Assembly: GCA_017412715.1 (NCBI GenBank)
Contig: JAFPWU010000027.1
Location: 1 to 41,066, forward strand
Direction of reading: 5' to 3'
From: Clostridia bacterium
GTDB lineage: Bacteria; Bacillota; Clostridia; Christensenellales; Aristaeellaceae
Length of the DNA: 41,066 nucleotides
Below, piece by piece: positions 22,334 to 32,100 of the stretch. The translations under genes were made by a program, and so were the position numbers. How positions within the stretch are numbered: position 1 is the stretch's first letter; every line of letters begins with the position of its first letter. Below the pieces are notes generated by a model. The model saw only the letters and a program-made list of their open reading frames with translations. It was not told where the DNA came from and did no database searches.

Positions 22334-23320
22334 TTATTCCATTTCTTTGGCCTGTTCCCACAGATTGTCCTCTATTGTCCGCATGTCTGTCAATTCGTAA
22401 TGGCATGAGATGTACCGGCCGAGGTAGTCGGCAACCTTCACGGCACCGCTGGTATTCAGGTGGCCCGTATCGGAAAAGTCCGTTTTTCCGTCCAGTCCTG
22501 TTTCTTCCGCCAATTCGAAAAAATCAAAATAATCGCAGCCGTTTCCCTTGGCAATTGTTTTCATGGCATCACCGTATTCGTAGTCTTCCTGCCAGGGAAC
22601 GGTAAAGAAAATGACCTGGATCCCTTTCTCATGGCAGGTTTCAATGATTCCGAGCAGCTCTTCGCGAGCCGCCTCGCTGAAATCCCTCTGCCTGAAGGTA
22701 TGATAATCCGGGATCCGGATTTCCGTCACGTCATCGGAAGCGAAAAATCCCATATTCTTACGGAGAAAGGTCCCTTTTTCCAGTTTTCTGAAACTTTGCT
22801 CCTCCAGCGTACTCCAGTTGTCATGGAAAGCGCAGAGAGGCATGTAGAAGGACAGGTATCTTTCCGGGTCATTGCCGAAGCATTGCTTCAGAAAGGCTGC
22901 CCGGGCAGCACCGTTGTGGAGGTATCGGGAGAAATAGATTTCCGCGGTGATGTCAGTATCCTGCACCACATTATTGGCCAGTCCTGCTTCGATGAGCACC
23001 AGCCGCGGTGTCTGAACCTCCAGGGAATCCTTCAGGAAAAGATGAACCGTATTGATTTTCAGCCAGTGCCATCCATAATTGTACGCGCCGATTCCGTATC
23101 TGTCATACAGCTCCATCGCGCTGATTCCACGAAAAGCATGACTGGATCCGTAGATCATTACTTCCACCGAATCCCTGGGCAGGCTGTGCAGCGTTTCCAC
23201 CTGGGAATAGACCTCGTCCGTACTTACGGGCCGGACAAGAAAGCCCAGCTTCGAAACCATAAGCCAGGTGAGAAGGCAGGTAAGCGCAACACCAGCAATC
23301 CTTTGAACAACTGTTTTCAT
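22334..23320 (-). CDS. SGNH-hydrolase-like exported protein, partner of MBOAT
   Basis: A 328-residue protein anchored by an N-terminal helix (residues 7-24). The SGNH nucleophile block reads VMIYGSSHAFRG (Ser60 as likely nucleophile) and the catalytic D-x-x-H block reads FSDTGHLNTSG near residue 283. DltD, AlgX/AlgJ and PatB-like proteins with this fold transfer acyl groups to wall or exported polymers. It starts 13 bp after the MBOAT gene and shares its transcript. The polymer and acyl group are unknown; acetate is the usual donor group. Confidence 0.82.
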   Translation of the reverse strand: MKTVVQRIAGVALTCLLTWLMVSKLGFLVRPVSTDEVYSQVETLHSLPRDSVEVMIYGSSHAFRGISAMELYDRYGIGAYNYGWHWLKINTVHLFLKDSLEVQTPRLVLIEAGLANNVVQDTDITAEIYFSRYLHNGAARAAFLKQCFGNDPERYLSFYMPLCAFHDNWSTLEEQSFRKLEKGTFLRKNMGFFASDDVTEIRIPDYHTFRQRDFSEAAREELLGIIETCHEKGIQVIFFTVPWQEDYEYGDAMKTIAKGNGCDYFDFFELAEETGLDGKTDFSDTGHLNTSGAVKVADYLGRYISCHYELTDMRTIEDNLWEQAKEME

Positions 23321-23333
23321 CGCAGGGCTCCTC

Positions 23334-24830
23334 TTAAAACTGGAAGTAGATAAAGCTTGCCTTGTCGAAAGCAGGTCCCCACTTGCCGAACAGCAGGATT
23401 GCGCTGACGGCCCCAGCGATAAAGAGGCACTGGAACCACCAATCCTGCTCCGCGATCAGCTTCCGGATTACAATGCCCTTTCTTTTGCAGACGTCAGCGG
23501 CGATCAGGATCAGTATGCAGCCCAGCGCGAGCTGGAAATTCGGCTGGTCCAGACCGCATGTATAGAGCGAGCCGTCAAACAGAACCCAGAAATTATCCGA
23601 AGTAAAGATGCTTTTGATGATCTCAAAGGCCTGGCGGTAGTTTTCCGCCCTGAAGAAAATCCATGAAAAATCAACAAGCGCGAAGGTTCCAACCATTTGC
23701 ATCAGCCTGTGGCCGAGGGTCTCCCGGCGCAGTCCGAGCGCCTTGACTATCCTGTCTCTCAGCGGTTTTAAAGCCTCGCCGGCCACCTGGCAGCAACCGT
23801 TGATGCCGCCCCAGATCACATAGGATAAGTCCGCGCCGTGCCACAGTCCGCTGACGAGGAATACGATGAGCTGGTTGATCCATTTGCGGAATCTGCCTTT
23901 CCTGCTTCCTCCCAGCGGAATGTACAGATAGTCTTTAAACCAGGAGGTCAATGAGATATGCCATCTTCTCCAGAAATCGGAAACAGAAAGCGCCAGATAG
24001 GGCGAGTTGAAATTATCCATCAGGGTAATTCCGAGGATTTTTGCAGTTCCCATGGCGATAACCGAGTATCCGGCAAAATCGCAATAGATCTGGACTGCGA
24101 AAAGAACGGTGGCAGCGATCAGATAGGCTCCCGTGAGGATTCGGTAATTGAGATACACCGTATCGACAAAAGCGGCAATCCGGTCCGCAATCACAATCTT
24201 CAGAAAAAAACCCCAAAGCATCAGCAGGAGGCCTTCCCGGACGTTCTCGAAGCTGAACCTGCAGGGTTCAGATAACTGCTTCAGCAGATTTTTGGATCTT
24301 TCGATCGGGCCAGCTACCAGCTGAGGGAAGAAGGATACAAATAGCGCGTACCGAAAGAAATTCCTTTCCGCGCTGATCTCGTCCCTGTACACGTCGAGGG
24401 TGTAGCTCAGAGCCTGGAACGTATAAAACGAGATGCCCACCGGAAGAAGGACGTCGACCGCAGGAATCCGGACGCTGATGCTGACCCTGGCCAGGGCCTT
24501 TCCGAGAAGTTCCGCCGTGAAGTTGTAGTATTTGAAAAAGAACAGAATCCCCAGATTAACGATCAGGCAGCACGCAGCCGTTATTTTTTTCAGCAATTCT
24601 TTTCTTTCCGGGCTGCGGGTTGACCATTTGATTTTCTCCAGGATAATCCCGCTTCCGTACGTAATGAGGGTGGAGGCCAGGATCAGCAGCGCATACTGCG
24701 CGTTCCAGGACATATAGAAGAAGTAGCTTGCAAGAAGCAGCCAGACGTGGCGCAGCTTTTGCGGGATCAGGAAACAGACCAGAACCACAACCGGGAGAAA
24801 GATCAGAAAATCAATTGAGTTGAAAGACAT
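23334..24830 (-). CDS. MBOAT family membrane O-acyltransferase (AlgI/DltB-like)
   Basis: A 498-residue polytopic protein that passes an acyl group across the membrane for O-acylation of an extracellular polymer. It has the family's GISFYTFQALSYTLDVYR segment, FFPQLVAGPIER, the DFWRRWHISLTSWFKDYLY block and the catalytic-histidine region SGLWHGADLSYVIWGG (near residue 328). GGAGGAG precedes the ATG at 24830. With the SGNH protein it forms the standard two-gene acylation module. AlgI-type polysaccharide acetylation is more likely than teichoic acid D-alanylation since no dltA or dltC is near. Confidence 0.92.
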   Translation of the reverse strand: MSFNSIDFLIFLPVVVLVCFLIPQKLRHVWLLLASYFFYMSWNAQYALLILASTLITYGSGIILEKIKWSTRSPERKELLKKITAACCLIVNLGILFFFKYYNFTAELLGKALARVSISVRIPAVDVLLPVGISFYTFQALSYTLDVYRDEISAERNFFRYALFVSFFPQLVAGPIERSKNLLKQLSEPCRFSFENVREGLLLMLWGFFLKIVIADRIAAFVDTVYLNYRILTGAYLIAATVLFAVQIYCDFAGYSVIAMGTAKILGITLMDNFNSPYLALSVSDFWRRWHISLTSWFKDYLYIPLGGSRKGRFRKWINQLIVFLVSGLWHGADLSYVIWGGINGCCQVAGEALKPLRDRIVKALGLRRETLGHRLMQMVGTFALVDFSWIFFRAENYRQAFEIIKSIFTSDNFWVLFDGSLYTCGLDQPNFQLALGCILILIAADVCKRKGIVIRKLIAEQDWWFQCLFIAGAVSAILLFGKWGPAFDKASFIYFQF

Positions 24831-24916
24831 ATCTCCTCCTCATTTCCCTCCCGGGGGCTGGGAAACACTGAACATTCGCTCTTTCCGCGGCGGCCGCCTG
24901 AACAAATGCCGTGACC

Positions 24917-24947
24917 GCCAGCATACTTCAGGACAGAGTTTGCTGGC
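24917..24947 (-). promoter_or_regulatory. Inverted repeat at the start of the MBOAT transcript
   Basis: GCCAGCA (24917-24923) and TGCTGGC (24941-24947) are separated by 17 bp and overlap the predicted transcription start near 24941. It may be an operator or a 5'-terminal RNA stem. Confidence 0.45.
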
Positions 24948-24976
24948 ATTTTACATTTCCTTCCATGTGATGTCAA
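24948..24976 (-). promoter_or_regulatory. Sigma-A promoter of the MBOAT/SGNH pair
   Basis: Minus strand TTGACA (24971-24976), 17-bp spacer, TAAAAT (24948-24953). The leader to the ATG is about 110 nt. Confidence 0.82.
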
Positions 24977-25041
24977 TTAATTCCGGCCGTCAGGCCGTCT
25001 CCGGCTGCTCTCCTGCGTACCGGTTCGGTTCAGGCTTTTCC

Positions 25042-25070
25042 TTTACAAAGATTGAATTTTGAGCTATCAT
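25042..25070 (+). promoter_or_regulatory. Sigma-A promoter of the NlpC/P60 gene
   Basis: TTTACA (25042-25047), 17-bp spacer, TATCAT (25065-25070). The ribosome site AGGAGGAAG follows at once, so the leader is very short. Confidence 0.75.
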
Positions 25071-25093
25071 CCTGACAGGAGGAAGCGCTGAGA

Positions 25094-26965
25094 ATGATGC
25101 GAAAACGGAAAATTTTACTGCTGCTGGCGCTGCTGATCGGGCTGACGGCCGGAGCAGCCCGGGGAGAAGCCCCGGGAGAGGAAATCACCGGATATTTCCC
25201 GGATCAGGCCTTCGTGCGCCCTTCCATGGAATCCACGCTGGAATATGTGGACGTGATTAACGGGCTGCATGTCGTGACCCTGAAGAAGGTGGACGAAACC
25301 TGGGCGGAATACACCGGAGAAAAGGGCATCACGGGATATGTCAAAACCGCTTCCTTCCTGCCCGTTCCGGAATATGAGCCGGAGGAGCCCTGGGATGTGT
25401 ATCCCGAGAACCGGACGGAGGTCCGCAGCCTGCCGGATTATAACGCGGAGCGCATCTATACCGCGGCGGCGGGAGAGCTGCTGACCGTAAACGGGCGGAT
25501 CAAAGGCTTCCTGCACGTCACCGCCCGGGACGGCACGGAAGGCTACGTCATGAAGGCCTGGGTGAAGGAGGCGGTCTTCCGTCCGAAGGACATCCGGGCG
25601 GTAACGGTCTGCACGGGGGAAAAGGTTCCCCTGCTGACCTATCCCCTGCTGGGGGCCCGAACCGCGGGAACGCTGGAGCGGGGCGCCCTGATCAGGGTCG
25701 GGAAATCCTGGGGAGATTATTATGCCCTGGAGACGAAGGACGGCGTCCGGTATGTGGAAAAGCAGCGGGTCGGCATCCTCGCCCTGACGGGAGGAGAGGA
25801 CCGGCTCTTCTTCCGGCTGCCGAATGTCAAGGGGAAGCCGCGGAGGGACGGGGTGGAGGAAATCTACTGCCCCGGGCTGATCACCGCGGAGGGTGCCGCT
25901 CTGCGCAGGCCCGGGGAAAAGGATCTCCCCCTGAAGAAGGGAAGTACGGTCTATGTGTATACCGCCTACGGGGACTGGTACGGAGTCTCCCGGGGCGGAA
26001 CCGCCGGATATATCCGGCGGTCGGATGCGGAGCTGCTGATGGGAAAAAGGTTGACGGCCCACCTGCAGGAGAAGGATCTCTCCGGGGGCCGCATCCGGCG
26101 GAACAAGCTGCTGGATATCGCCTTTTCCATGGTCGAACGGGGAAATCCCTTCCAGGCCAGATACAACCTGATTACCGGGGCAAAGGTGAAAAGCCTGTTT
26201 CCCCTGGGGGTCCCCTACTTCTGGGGCGGAACAAGCTATCGGATCCTGACGGAAAAGTATCCCCGGTATACCACCCGGACGGCCTGGCAGTCCTCGCCGG
26301 TGTTCTACCGGAAAGGAACGGTCTACCTGTACGGATTTGACTGCGTAGGATTCGTGAAAAGCGTCTATCAGCAGGCGGGGCAGAGGATCTCCGGCACCCT
26401 GACGGGAAGGCGGGATCCTGCCTGGTGCCGTGCCGGCACTCACGTTTACTGCGACGATGTCCATCCCCTGCCGACGGACTGGCGGAAGGCGGCCCGGAGG
26501 ATGCAGGTGGGGGATATCATGGTGATCCACCATCCCGGCACCCATGCCATGATGTATATGGGAACGCTGCGGGATTACGGATATACCGAACAGCAGCTGC
26601 CCGCCCTGGCGAAGTATCTGGACTACCCCCTGATGCTCCAGAGCGGGGAGAATCACTACAGTTATCAGCGGTTCCAGAGCCTGATCGCCTCCGGCAGCCA
26701 AATGGGTTCCCCGGCGGCCTCGCCCACGGACGGCGGCGTCGGCATCTGCATTCTGGGGGTGCCCCGGAAGGACGCGGAAATGACCCTCACCCTCCACGGC
26801 GCCGTCAGCCGGTGCTTCGATGTGGAAGGTTGCTGCGTCACCATGCTGGATTTCAATTCTGTGACGGATTACTTCGTCTGGCGGATGGGAAACGAAAGGA
26901 CCGCCTGGACTGCTGCGCCGGGTGCAGCGGAAGAGGCCGAGGGCGGCATGGATCTGGAGAATTGA
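25094..26965 (+). CDS. Exported SH3-domain NlpC/P60 peptidoglycan hydrolase
   Basis: A 623-residue cell-wall protein. Residues 1-24 are a signal peptide (ILLLLALLIGLTAGAARG-E). Residues about 30-320 contain several SH3-like wall-binding repeats (EYTGEKGITGYVKTASF, TARDGTEGYVMKAWV, GDWYGVSRGGTAGYIRRSD). Residues about 370-500 form an NlpC/P60 endopeptidase domain: PYFWGGTSY, the nucleophile in YGFDCVGFVKSVYQQAG, and the histidine in VGDIMVIHHPGTHAMMYMG. Inserts make this domain longer than usual. The C-terminal stretch is beta-rich. Two ATGs in tandem are available at 25094 and 25097. It probably cleaves stem peptides, releasing products near the amino-sugar kinase encoded next. Confidence 0.9.
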   Translation: MMRKRKILLLLALLIGLTAGAARGEAPGEEITGYFPDQAFVRPSMESTLEYVDVINGLHVVTLKKVDETWAEYTGEKGITGYVKTASFLPVPEYEPEEPWDVYPENRTEVRSLPDYNAERIYTAAAGELLTVNGRIKGFLHVTARDGTEGYVMKAWVKEAVFRPKDIRAVTVCTGEKVPLLTYPLLGARTAGTLERGALIRVGKSWGDYYALETKDGVRYVEKQRVGILALTGGEDRLFFRLPNVKGKPRRDGVEEIYCPGLITAEGAALRRPGEKDLPLKKGSTVYVYTAYGDWYGVSRGGTAGYIRRSDAELLMGKRLTAHLQEKDLSGGRIRRNKLLDIAFSMVERGNPFQARYNLITGAKVKSLFPLGVPYFWGGTSYRILTEKYPRYTTRTAWQSSPVFYRKGTVYLYGFDCVGFVKSVYQQAGQRISGTLTGRRDPAWCRAGTHVYCDDVHPLPTDWRKAARRMQVGDIMVIHHPGTHAMMYMGTLRDYGYTEQQLPALAKYLDYPLMLQSGENHYSYQRFQSLIASGSQMGSPAASPTDGGVGICILGVPRKDAEMTLTLHGAVSRCFDVEGCCVTMLDFNSVTDYFVWRMGNERTAWTAAPGAAEEAEGGMDLEN

Positions 26966-27022
26966 AGCAAACGGAATCCCGCATCATCCGGGCTTATGCG
27001 GGAACCCTATGAGGAGCAGGGA

Positions 27023-28129
27023 ATGAAGATGGAGACGGCAAACGGAGCGCAAATGGAATTCCTTCCGCTTATTCAGGCTTTTGATATTCCTGAGGGCAGC
27101 TGGAAGGCGGAGGCCTTCGGAAACGGACATATCAACCGGACCTACCGGGTCACGGCGCCGGAGAGACAGGAAGAATATATCCTGCAGTGGATCAACCAGC
27201 ACGTGTTTCATTACCCGGATCAGGTGCAGGAGAACATCCTGGCGGTCACCTCCCATCTGCGGGAGAAAATCCTCGCAGAGGGCGGGGATCCGAACCGGGA
27301 AACCCTGCGTGTCATTCCCGCCCGGGATGGCAGGTCCTGGGTGCGGACGGCGGAAGGCGACTGGTGGCGCATGTTCCTGAACGTGGAGCGAACCTTCAGC
27401 ATGGATCTGCCGGACAGCCCGGACCGCTTCCGGAAATGCGGGGAAGCCTTCGGACGGTTCCAGCGGCGGCTGGGTGATTTCCCGGTGGAGAAGCTCCACG
27501 AAACCATCCCGAATTTCCACAATACGCCCTGGCGGCTGGAAAATCTGGAGAAGGCCGCCCGGGAGGATGCCCTGGGCCGGCTGAAGGAGGTCCGCCCCGA
27601 GCTGGATTTCTGCCTGAAGCGGGCGGAATGGACCGGAAAGCTGGTCTCCGGCCTGCGGGAGGGAACGCTGCCCCTCCGGGTGACTCACAATGATACGAAG
27701 CTGAACAACGTGCTGCTGGACCGGGAAACCGGGGAGGCGGTCTGCGTGGTGGATCTGGATACGGTGATGCCCGGCCTCATGGCCTACGATTACGGAGAGG
27801 CGATCCGCACCGGGGCCAGCACCGCGCCGGAGGATGAGACGAATCCGGAAAAAATTCAGATCTCCCTGCCCCTGGTGCAGGCCTATACCCGGGGCTTCCT
27901 GGCCGAACTGGGCGCCATCACCCCGGAGGAACGGCTGTCCCTGCCCTGGGGTGCCCGCATGATGACGCTGGAAAACGGCATGCGCTTCCTGACGGATTAC
28001 CTGGAGGGAGATCACTACTTCGCGATTCACCGGCCTCGTCATAACCTGGATCGGGCCCGGGCCCAGCTGACGCTGCTTTCCCGGATGGAGGAAAAATGGG
28101 ACGAGCTGCTGGCCGCCCTGGAAGAATAA
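27023..28129 (+). CDS. nahK: N-acetylhexosamine 1-kinase (NahK-like phosphotransferase)
   Basis: A 368-residue cytosolic kinase of the aminoglycoside-phosphotransferase fold, closely like Bifidobacterium NahK, which phosphorylates GlcNAc and GalNAc at C1. Shared blocks are the nucleotide loop FGNGHINRTY, the catalytic loop VTHNDTKLNNVLLD, the metal-binding CVVDLDTVMPG, YDYGEAIRTGAST and NGMRFLTDYLEGDHYF. GAGGAG lies before ATG 27023; the frame opens at 26996 but lacks a ribosome site there. It follows the NlpC/P60 gene by 57 bp and ends at a terminator. No lacto-N-biose phosphorylase is nearby, so the amino sugar may come from wall or mucin breakdown. Confidence 0.88.
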   Translation: MKMETANGAQMEFLPLIQAFDIPEGSWKAEAFGNGHINRTYRVTAPERQEEYILQWINQHVFHYPDQVQENILAVTSHLREKILAEGGDPNRETLRVIPARDGRSWVRTAEGDWWRMFLNVERTFSMDLPDSPDRFRKCGEAFGRFQRRLGDFPVEKLHETIPNFHNTPWRLENLEKAAREDALGRLKEVRPELDFCLKRAEWTGKLVSGLREGTLPLRVTHNDTKLNNVLLDRETGEAVCVVDLDTVMPGLMAYDYGEAIRTGASTAPEDETNPEKIQISLPLVQAYTRGFLAELGAITPEERLSLPWGARMMTLENGMRFLTDYLEGDHYFAIHRPRHNLDRARAQLTLLSRMEEKWDELLAALEE

Positions 28130-28144
28130 GGAAAAACGGATTTT

Positions 28145-28177
28145 CGGCGCTTCCTTCGGGAAGCGCCGTTAGCTTTT
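28145..28177 (+). terminator. Terminator after nahK
   Basis: CGGCGCTTCC-TTCG-GGAAGCGCCG, a perfect 10-bp stem with a stable TTCG loop, followed by TTAGCTTTT. Confidence 0.82.
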
Positions 28178-28193
28178 CCAGGCCGGAAGGCGC

Positions 28194-28220
28194 AAAAAAT
28201 GGGGCCGCCTGCGCGGCCCC
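28194..28220 (-). terminator. Terminator after hpf
   Basis: Minus strand GGGGCCGC-GCAG-GCGGCCCC followed by ATTTTTT. It lies 26 bases beyond the hpf stop and converges with the nahK terminator. Confidence 0.88.
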
Positions 28221-28246
28221 GGGACGAGGGGATGGAATTTTCCGTC

Positions 28247-28780
28247 TTATGCTTCCGGCTCCAGCAGACCGAGGTTGCCGTCCTTGCGCAGGTACAGCAC
28301 GTTGGTCCGCTCCGTGTCGATATTTACAAAGGCGAAGAAGTTGTGGCCCAGCATCTCCATCTGGATGATGGCATCCTCGACGCTCATGGGGCGTACGGGG
28401 AAGGTCTTGTGCCGGACAATCTTCCGATCCTCTTCTTCCTGTTCTTCCTCGTAGAATTCGGGCATCTCGGTGAAGGCGTCCTCCCGGATGCGCTTGGCCA
28501 GCTTGGTCCTGTGCTTCCGGATCTGGCGCTCCGTCTTGGCCAGCGCCTGGTCGATGGCGACGAAGAGGTTCTGGTCCACCGCCTCGCTCCGAAGAATCAC
28601 GTTGTTCCCCATGGGAACCGTAATCTCCACAACCCGGTTATCGTTCTTTTCCTTCCGCATCCGAACCTGCAGCTCCGTCTCCGGCAGCAGGTACCGGCTC
28701 ATGGTCTGGGTCTTTTTCTCAATCCGCTGGGTAATCCCGGGGGTTACCGACATATTCCTTGCATTGATGGTCAGTTTCAT
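28247..28780 (-). CDS. hpf: Long-form ribosome hibernation promoting factor
   Basis: Dimerises 70S ribosomes into inactive 100S particles in stationary phase. The 177 residues show the long form: an N-terminal HPF/RaiA domain (MKLTINARNMSVTPGI to KHRTKLAKRIRE), a Glu-rich linker (FYEEEQEEEDRK), and the C-terminal dimerisation domain (RHKTFPVRPMSVEDAIIQM, then LGHNFFAFVNIDTERTNVLY). GGAG precedes the ATG at 28780. A sigma-H-type promoter lies upstream. It stands alone. Confidence 0.95.
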   Translation of the reverse strand: MKLTINARNMSVTPGITQRIEKKTQTMSRYLLPETELQVRMRKEKNDNRVVEITVPMGNNVILRSEAVDQNLFVAIDQALAKTERQIRKHRTKLAKRIREDAFTEMPEFYEEEQEEEDRKIVRHKTFPVRPMSVEDAIIQMEMLGHNFFAFVNIDTERTNVLYLRKDGNLGLLEPEA

Positions 28781-28925
28781 ACAGTCTGGGAACTCCTTTC
28801 AATTTCGTAAATCCCGTTCAGGGGTAGGCAAACATCCGAAGAGTCGGGCCCCCTCAGACCCTCTGCTCTCCGTGTCCCTTCCGTGCCATGGGCACCACAC
28901 CCTTTCTTCTCTTTTCGCCTGTAAT

Positions 28926-28953
28926 ATTCGGTACGATATCACCATTTTCCTGC
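28926..28953 (-). promoter_or_regulatory. Sigma-H-type promoter upstream of hpf
   Basis: Minus strand reads GCAGGAAAA, 12 bp, then ACCGAAT, matching the Bacillus sigma-H form RnAGGAwww-N11-12-RnnGAAT at every defined position. The predicted leader is about 138 nt. B. subtilis hpf (yvyD) is known to use sigma-H as well as sigma-B. The rest of the 28781-29033 gap is AT-rich; I see nothing else definite in it. Confidence 0.65.
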
Positions 28954-29033
28954 CAAATCTTTAAAAAAATTTTCTTCTTTTGCCTTATTATCCTCTTCTT
29001 CCGTCACTCCTTTTATTTTTCAACGGAAGATGA

Positions 29034-29039
29034 TATAAT
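29034..29039 (+). promoter_or_regulatory. Extended -10 promoter of the giant-protein operon
   Basis: TGA followed by TATAAT gives a strong extended -10; the -35 region is a T-rich stretch without a clear hexamer. Predicted start is near 29046, with a leader of about 73 nt that includes a GGGGCCCGATGCCGGGCCCC palindrome. Confidence 0.7.
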
Positions 29040-29118
29040 AGTTTGTTCTCTGTACCTTTGATTTCAGGGGGCCCGATGCCGGGCCCCGCAGGATATATTC
29101 CGGAAAGAAGGAAAAAGC

Positions 29119-32100
29119 GTGAAATCCTGGTTTCTCCCTCTGGGCGCCGGCGCGGACCGGGCCCTCCCCGGGCTGCTCTCCGCCTTCGGTTGCGGCGCCG
29201 CCCGTCAGGCCCCTTCCGTCTCCATGCTGCGGATTCCCGCCTCCCGTCCGGAGGAGCTGGCGGATCGGCTGCTGGCGGATCTGAATTTCTGTCATCGCCT
29301 GCTGGCCCCAAGGGAGGAGTTTGCCTTTTTCCGGACGGAGTGGACCGCCGACCTGTGGCTTCCCCGGCTTCCCGACCGGGATCAGCTGGTGGAAAATCAG
29401 CAGAGCCGCCTCCTGCTGCAGGCCCTTCGGGGGGAGGGAGTTCCCTTCTCCTTCCGTACGGACCGGGAGGCCGCTGAATGGAGCCTCTCCGCCCTGCTGC
29501 AGCCCCTTCTGTCCCCGGAGACCGTCTCCCAGGAGGTCCCTGAAAAGACTGCTGCCCCGGAAGCTTCCGGGGCTGACGCCGAATCCCTGGCCCCTTTCCG
29601 CGCTTTCCTGTCACAGGTCCGGGCGGCGCTGGACGCCGGGGAGGAAGTCCGGATCCTGCTGATGTGTGACCTGTGCGAGGGCTATGCCGCCGGGCTGGCC
29701 CTGGGGCTGATGCGGTTCCTGCGGGCGTATTTCCGTCAGGATTCCCTCTTTCTGGGCCTGGTGGGACAGGTCCGGGCCTTCGGCGCCTCCGCCCTGGAGG
29801 ATCTTGCCGCCGCCCGGGAAACCCTCGCCGTCCTGAGCGACCGGAACCTGGTCCGCGCCTCCGAGGAGCGGGATACCCTGGGAGCTGACGCCTGCTGGCT
29901 GCTGGGGCTGCCCTCCGCCCTGATGACCGGAGAAGAAAGCTGCCTGCTGCTGGACTGGGCCGCCGCCCGGGTGCTGGGAGAAGTCTGGACGGCTTCCGAC
30001 CGTCCCTCCCCCGGCCTGCATACCCGGGAGCTGCCGGGCACTCTGACCCTGAAGGCGCTGGATCAGGAGGCCAAACCCGCCGCCGCCTTTCTGCGGGGCA
30101 GTTTCTGGTGCCTGAGCGATCTGTTTCCCGCCCTCCGCTCCTGGATGGAGCATCCCGCCCTGCTGCGGGGGCTGGCTCCGGCTACCCGGGGCGGCCTTTT
30201 CCGCAGGCTTTTCCGGGATCAGGATCTGGAAAAGTCCGGCCAGGATCTTTCCTCCCTGGAGCGGACCTTCCGGGCCCTGACGCTGCAGTTCCTGTCCCTT
30301 CTCCAGTCCGTTCCTTCCCTCCTGCGGGAGGAGGCTCCCGTCTCCGCCCTGTGGCAGGAGGCGGTGCAGGCCTGCGGCCGGACGGTAACCCTGGCCTCGG
30401 AATATGACGTCCGCCGTCAGGAGGCCGAGGAGTCCGGCGTGGACCAGGTGATGCCCGTCCATCGGGTCTCCCTTTCGGATACGGAGGAGGAGCAGCTTCT
30501 CCATCAGCTGGACCGGATGGCCGAGGAGCTCAGCGGACTGCGCAGCGAGCGTTCCGGCATCTTTCACCGGGCCGGGGGATACCTTTCCCGCCTCTCCCTG
30601 GAGGACTGCCTGGCCAAATGCCGGGTGGCCCGGGTCAGCGCCGCGGAAAAACTGTCCCTGCTCCCCTCCGATACCCCGGAGGAGCGTTTCGAGCTGGCCC
30701 GTCAGGCCCGGAGGGTCCGGCTGCTGGAGGCCGCCATTCTCCGCTGCCAGCAGGATCTGAAGGAATCCCAGAACTTTGAGACCCTCCGTTTTCCGGGAAC
30801 CCTGCGGCCTTCCGCCCTCTTCGCCGGGGAGATCCTGTCCCCGGAGGCGGCCGCCCAGGCCCTGACCCTGCTGTCCTCGGAGGGAGAAGCGGCGGAAGCC
30901 GCCGCCAAAGCCCTTCGGGAATCGCTGGAGTCCCTGCTGGTGGGGCAGACCCTGAACGACGGCAAAACCCTGCTGAAAAACCTGATCGCCACCTGCCGCC
31001 AGCCGGAGCCGGAATCTCCCCTGCGGGGGCTGATGGCGGGCATTTTCTCCGTCTGCGGCGTGGAGGTTTCCGGCCTTCGCTTCCACAGCGCCGGCCAGCT
31101 GCCCGCTGTGCCGCTGCTGCCGGATCTGACGGAGCCCGGCCGTTTCTTCTCCCTGGCCTCCGCCCCCGGCCGGATGCTGGCCTCGGTTCCGGAGGAAAAC
31201 CTCTCCCGGAAGCGGGGATTGCTGGCCCTGATGCTCCTCCGGCAGTACCGCCGGCGGAATCTGGGCGAGGCCGCCCTGGAGATCCTCCCCCTGCGGGAGG
31301 AGGATTCGGTGCTGACCCGGGTCTGGCTTTCCTCCCGGGGCATTTCCCAGGCCTTTCTCTGCACCCTGCGTTCCGGGGAAGGGGAGGAAGCCCGCAACCT
31401 GCCCCTGGCGCTGCTGCTGCCGGAAGTCGGCCTGGAGCCCGCCCGGCCCCAGCCCTCCCGGATGGATCTCGTTCCCTCCTTCTGCTTCTGGGCGGACCGG
31501 GATACCGGTCTTTTCCGGGATCCCTGCGCCTATTTTTCCGAAGCGGACCGGCGCATTCTCACGGAGCAGCTGACCCGCCTGCGGGCCTGCCTGAAATCTC
31601 CCCGGAGCCGGGTCTTCGTGGATTTCCTCAGCGACTGGCACCAGGACATCATGCGTTCTCCCCGTCAGGGGGAGGATCCGGAAGCCCTGAAAAAGCGCCT
31701 GCGGGTCGCCTGCGGGCTCACCTCCCTCCCCTCCTGGCAGAAGGAGCTGCAGCGGGTTTCCGCCTTCTATGAGGGCACCCTGACCGACGACCCCCTCTGC
31801 GCCGCCCTCTGCGGCCAGGAATCCTTCGAGCCGGCCTCCTGCGAGATCCGGGAGGATATCCTCTATGCCTTCCGGGGGACCCCCCTGGCCCGGGAACATG
31901 CCCGGCTGCTGCTGGAGGGCACCCATGCCCCGGAGGAGGATCTTTGCCTGGCCTCCCTGGATACGGAGTGCGGCATCCTGCTTCACTCCTCCGACGATTA
32001 TCACGAAGCGCTGGCCGCTTCCCTCCGGGCCCTGATGGACCGGTATCCCCAGGCGGATCCGGACGCCCGGGAGACGGCGGAAAGTCTCCTGCAGGAAGCC

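Noticed and set aside
26966-27022. TCCCGCAT/ATGCGGGA hairpin between the NlpC and nahK genes as a terminator
   Set aside because: No T run follows, so termination is unlikely; it may only stabilise or process the mRNA.
28781-28964. Short plus-strand frames in the hpf upstream gap
   Set aside because: They are continuations of frames antisense to hpf, without ribosome sites or recognisable sequence.
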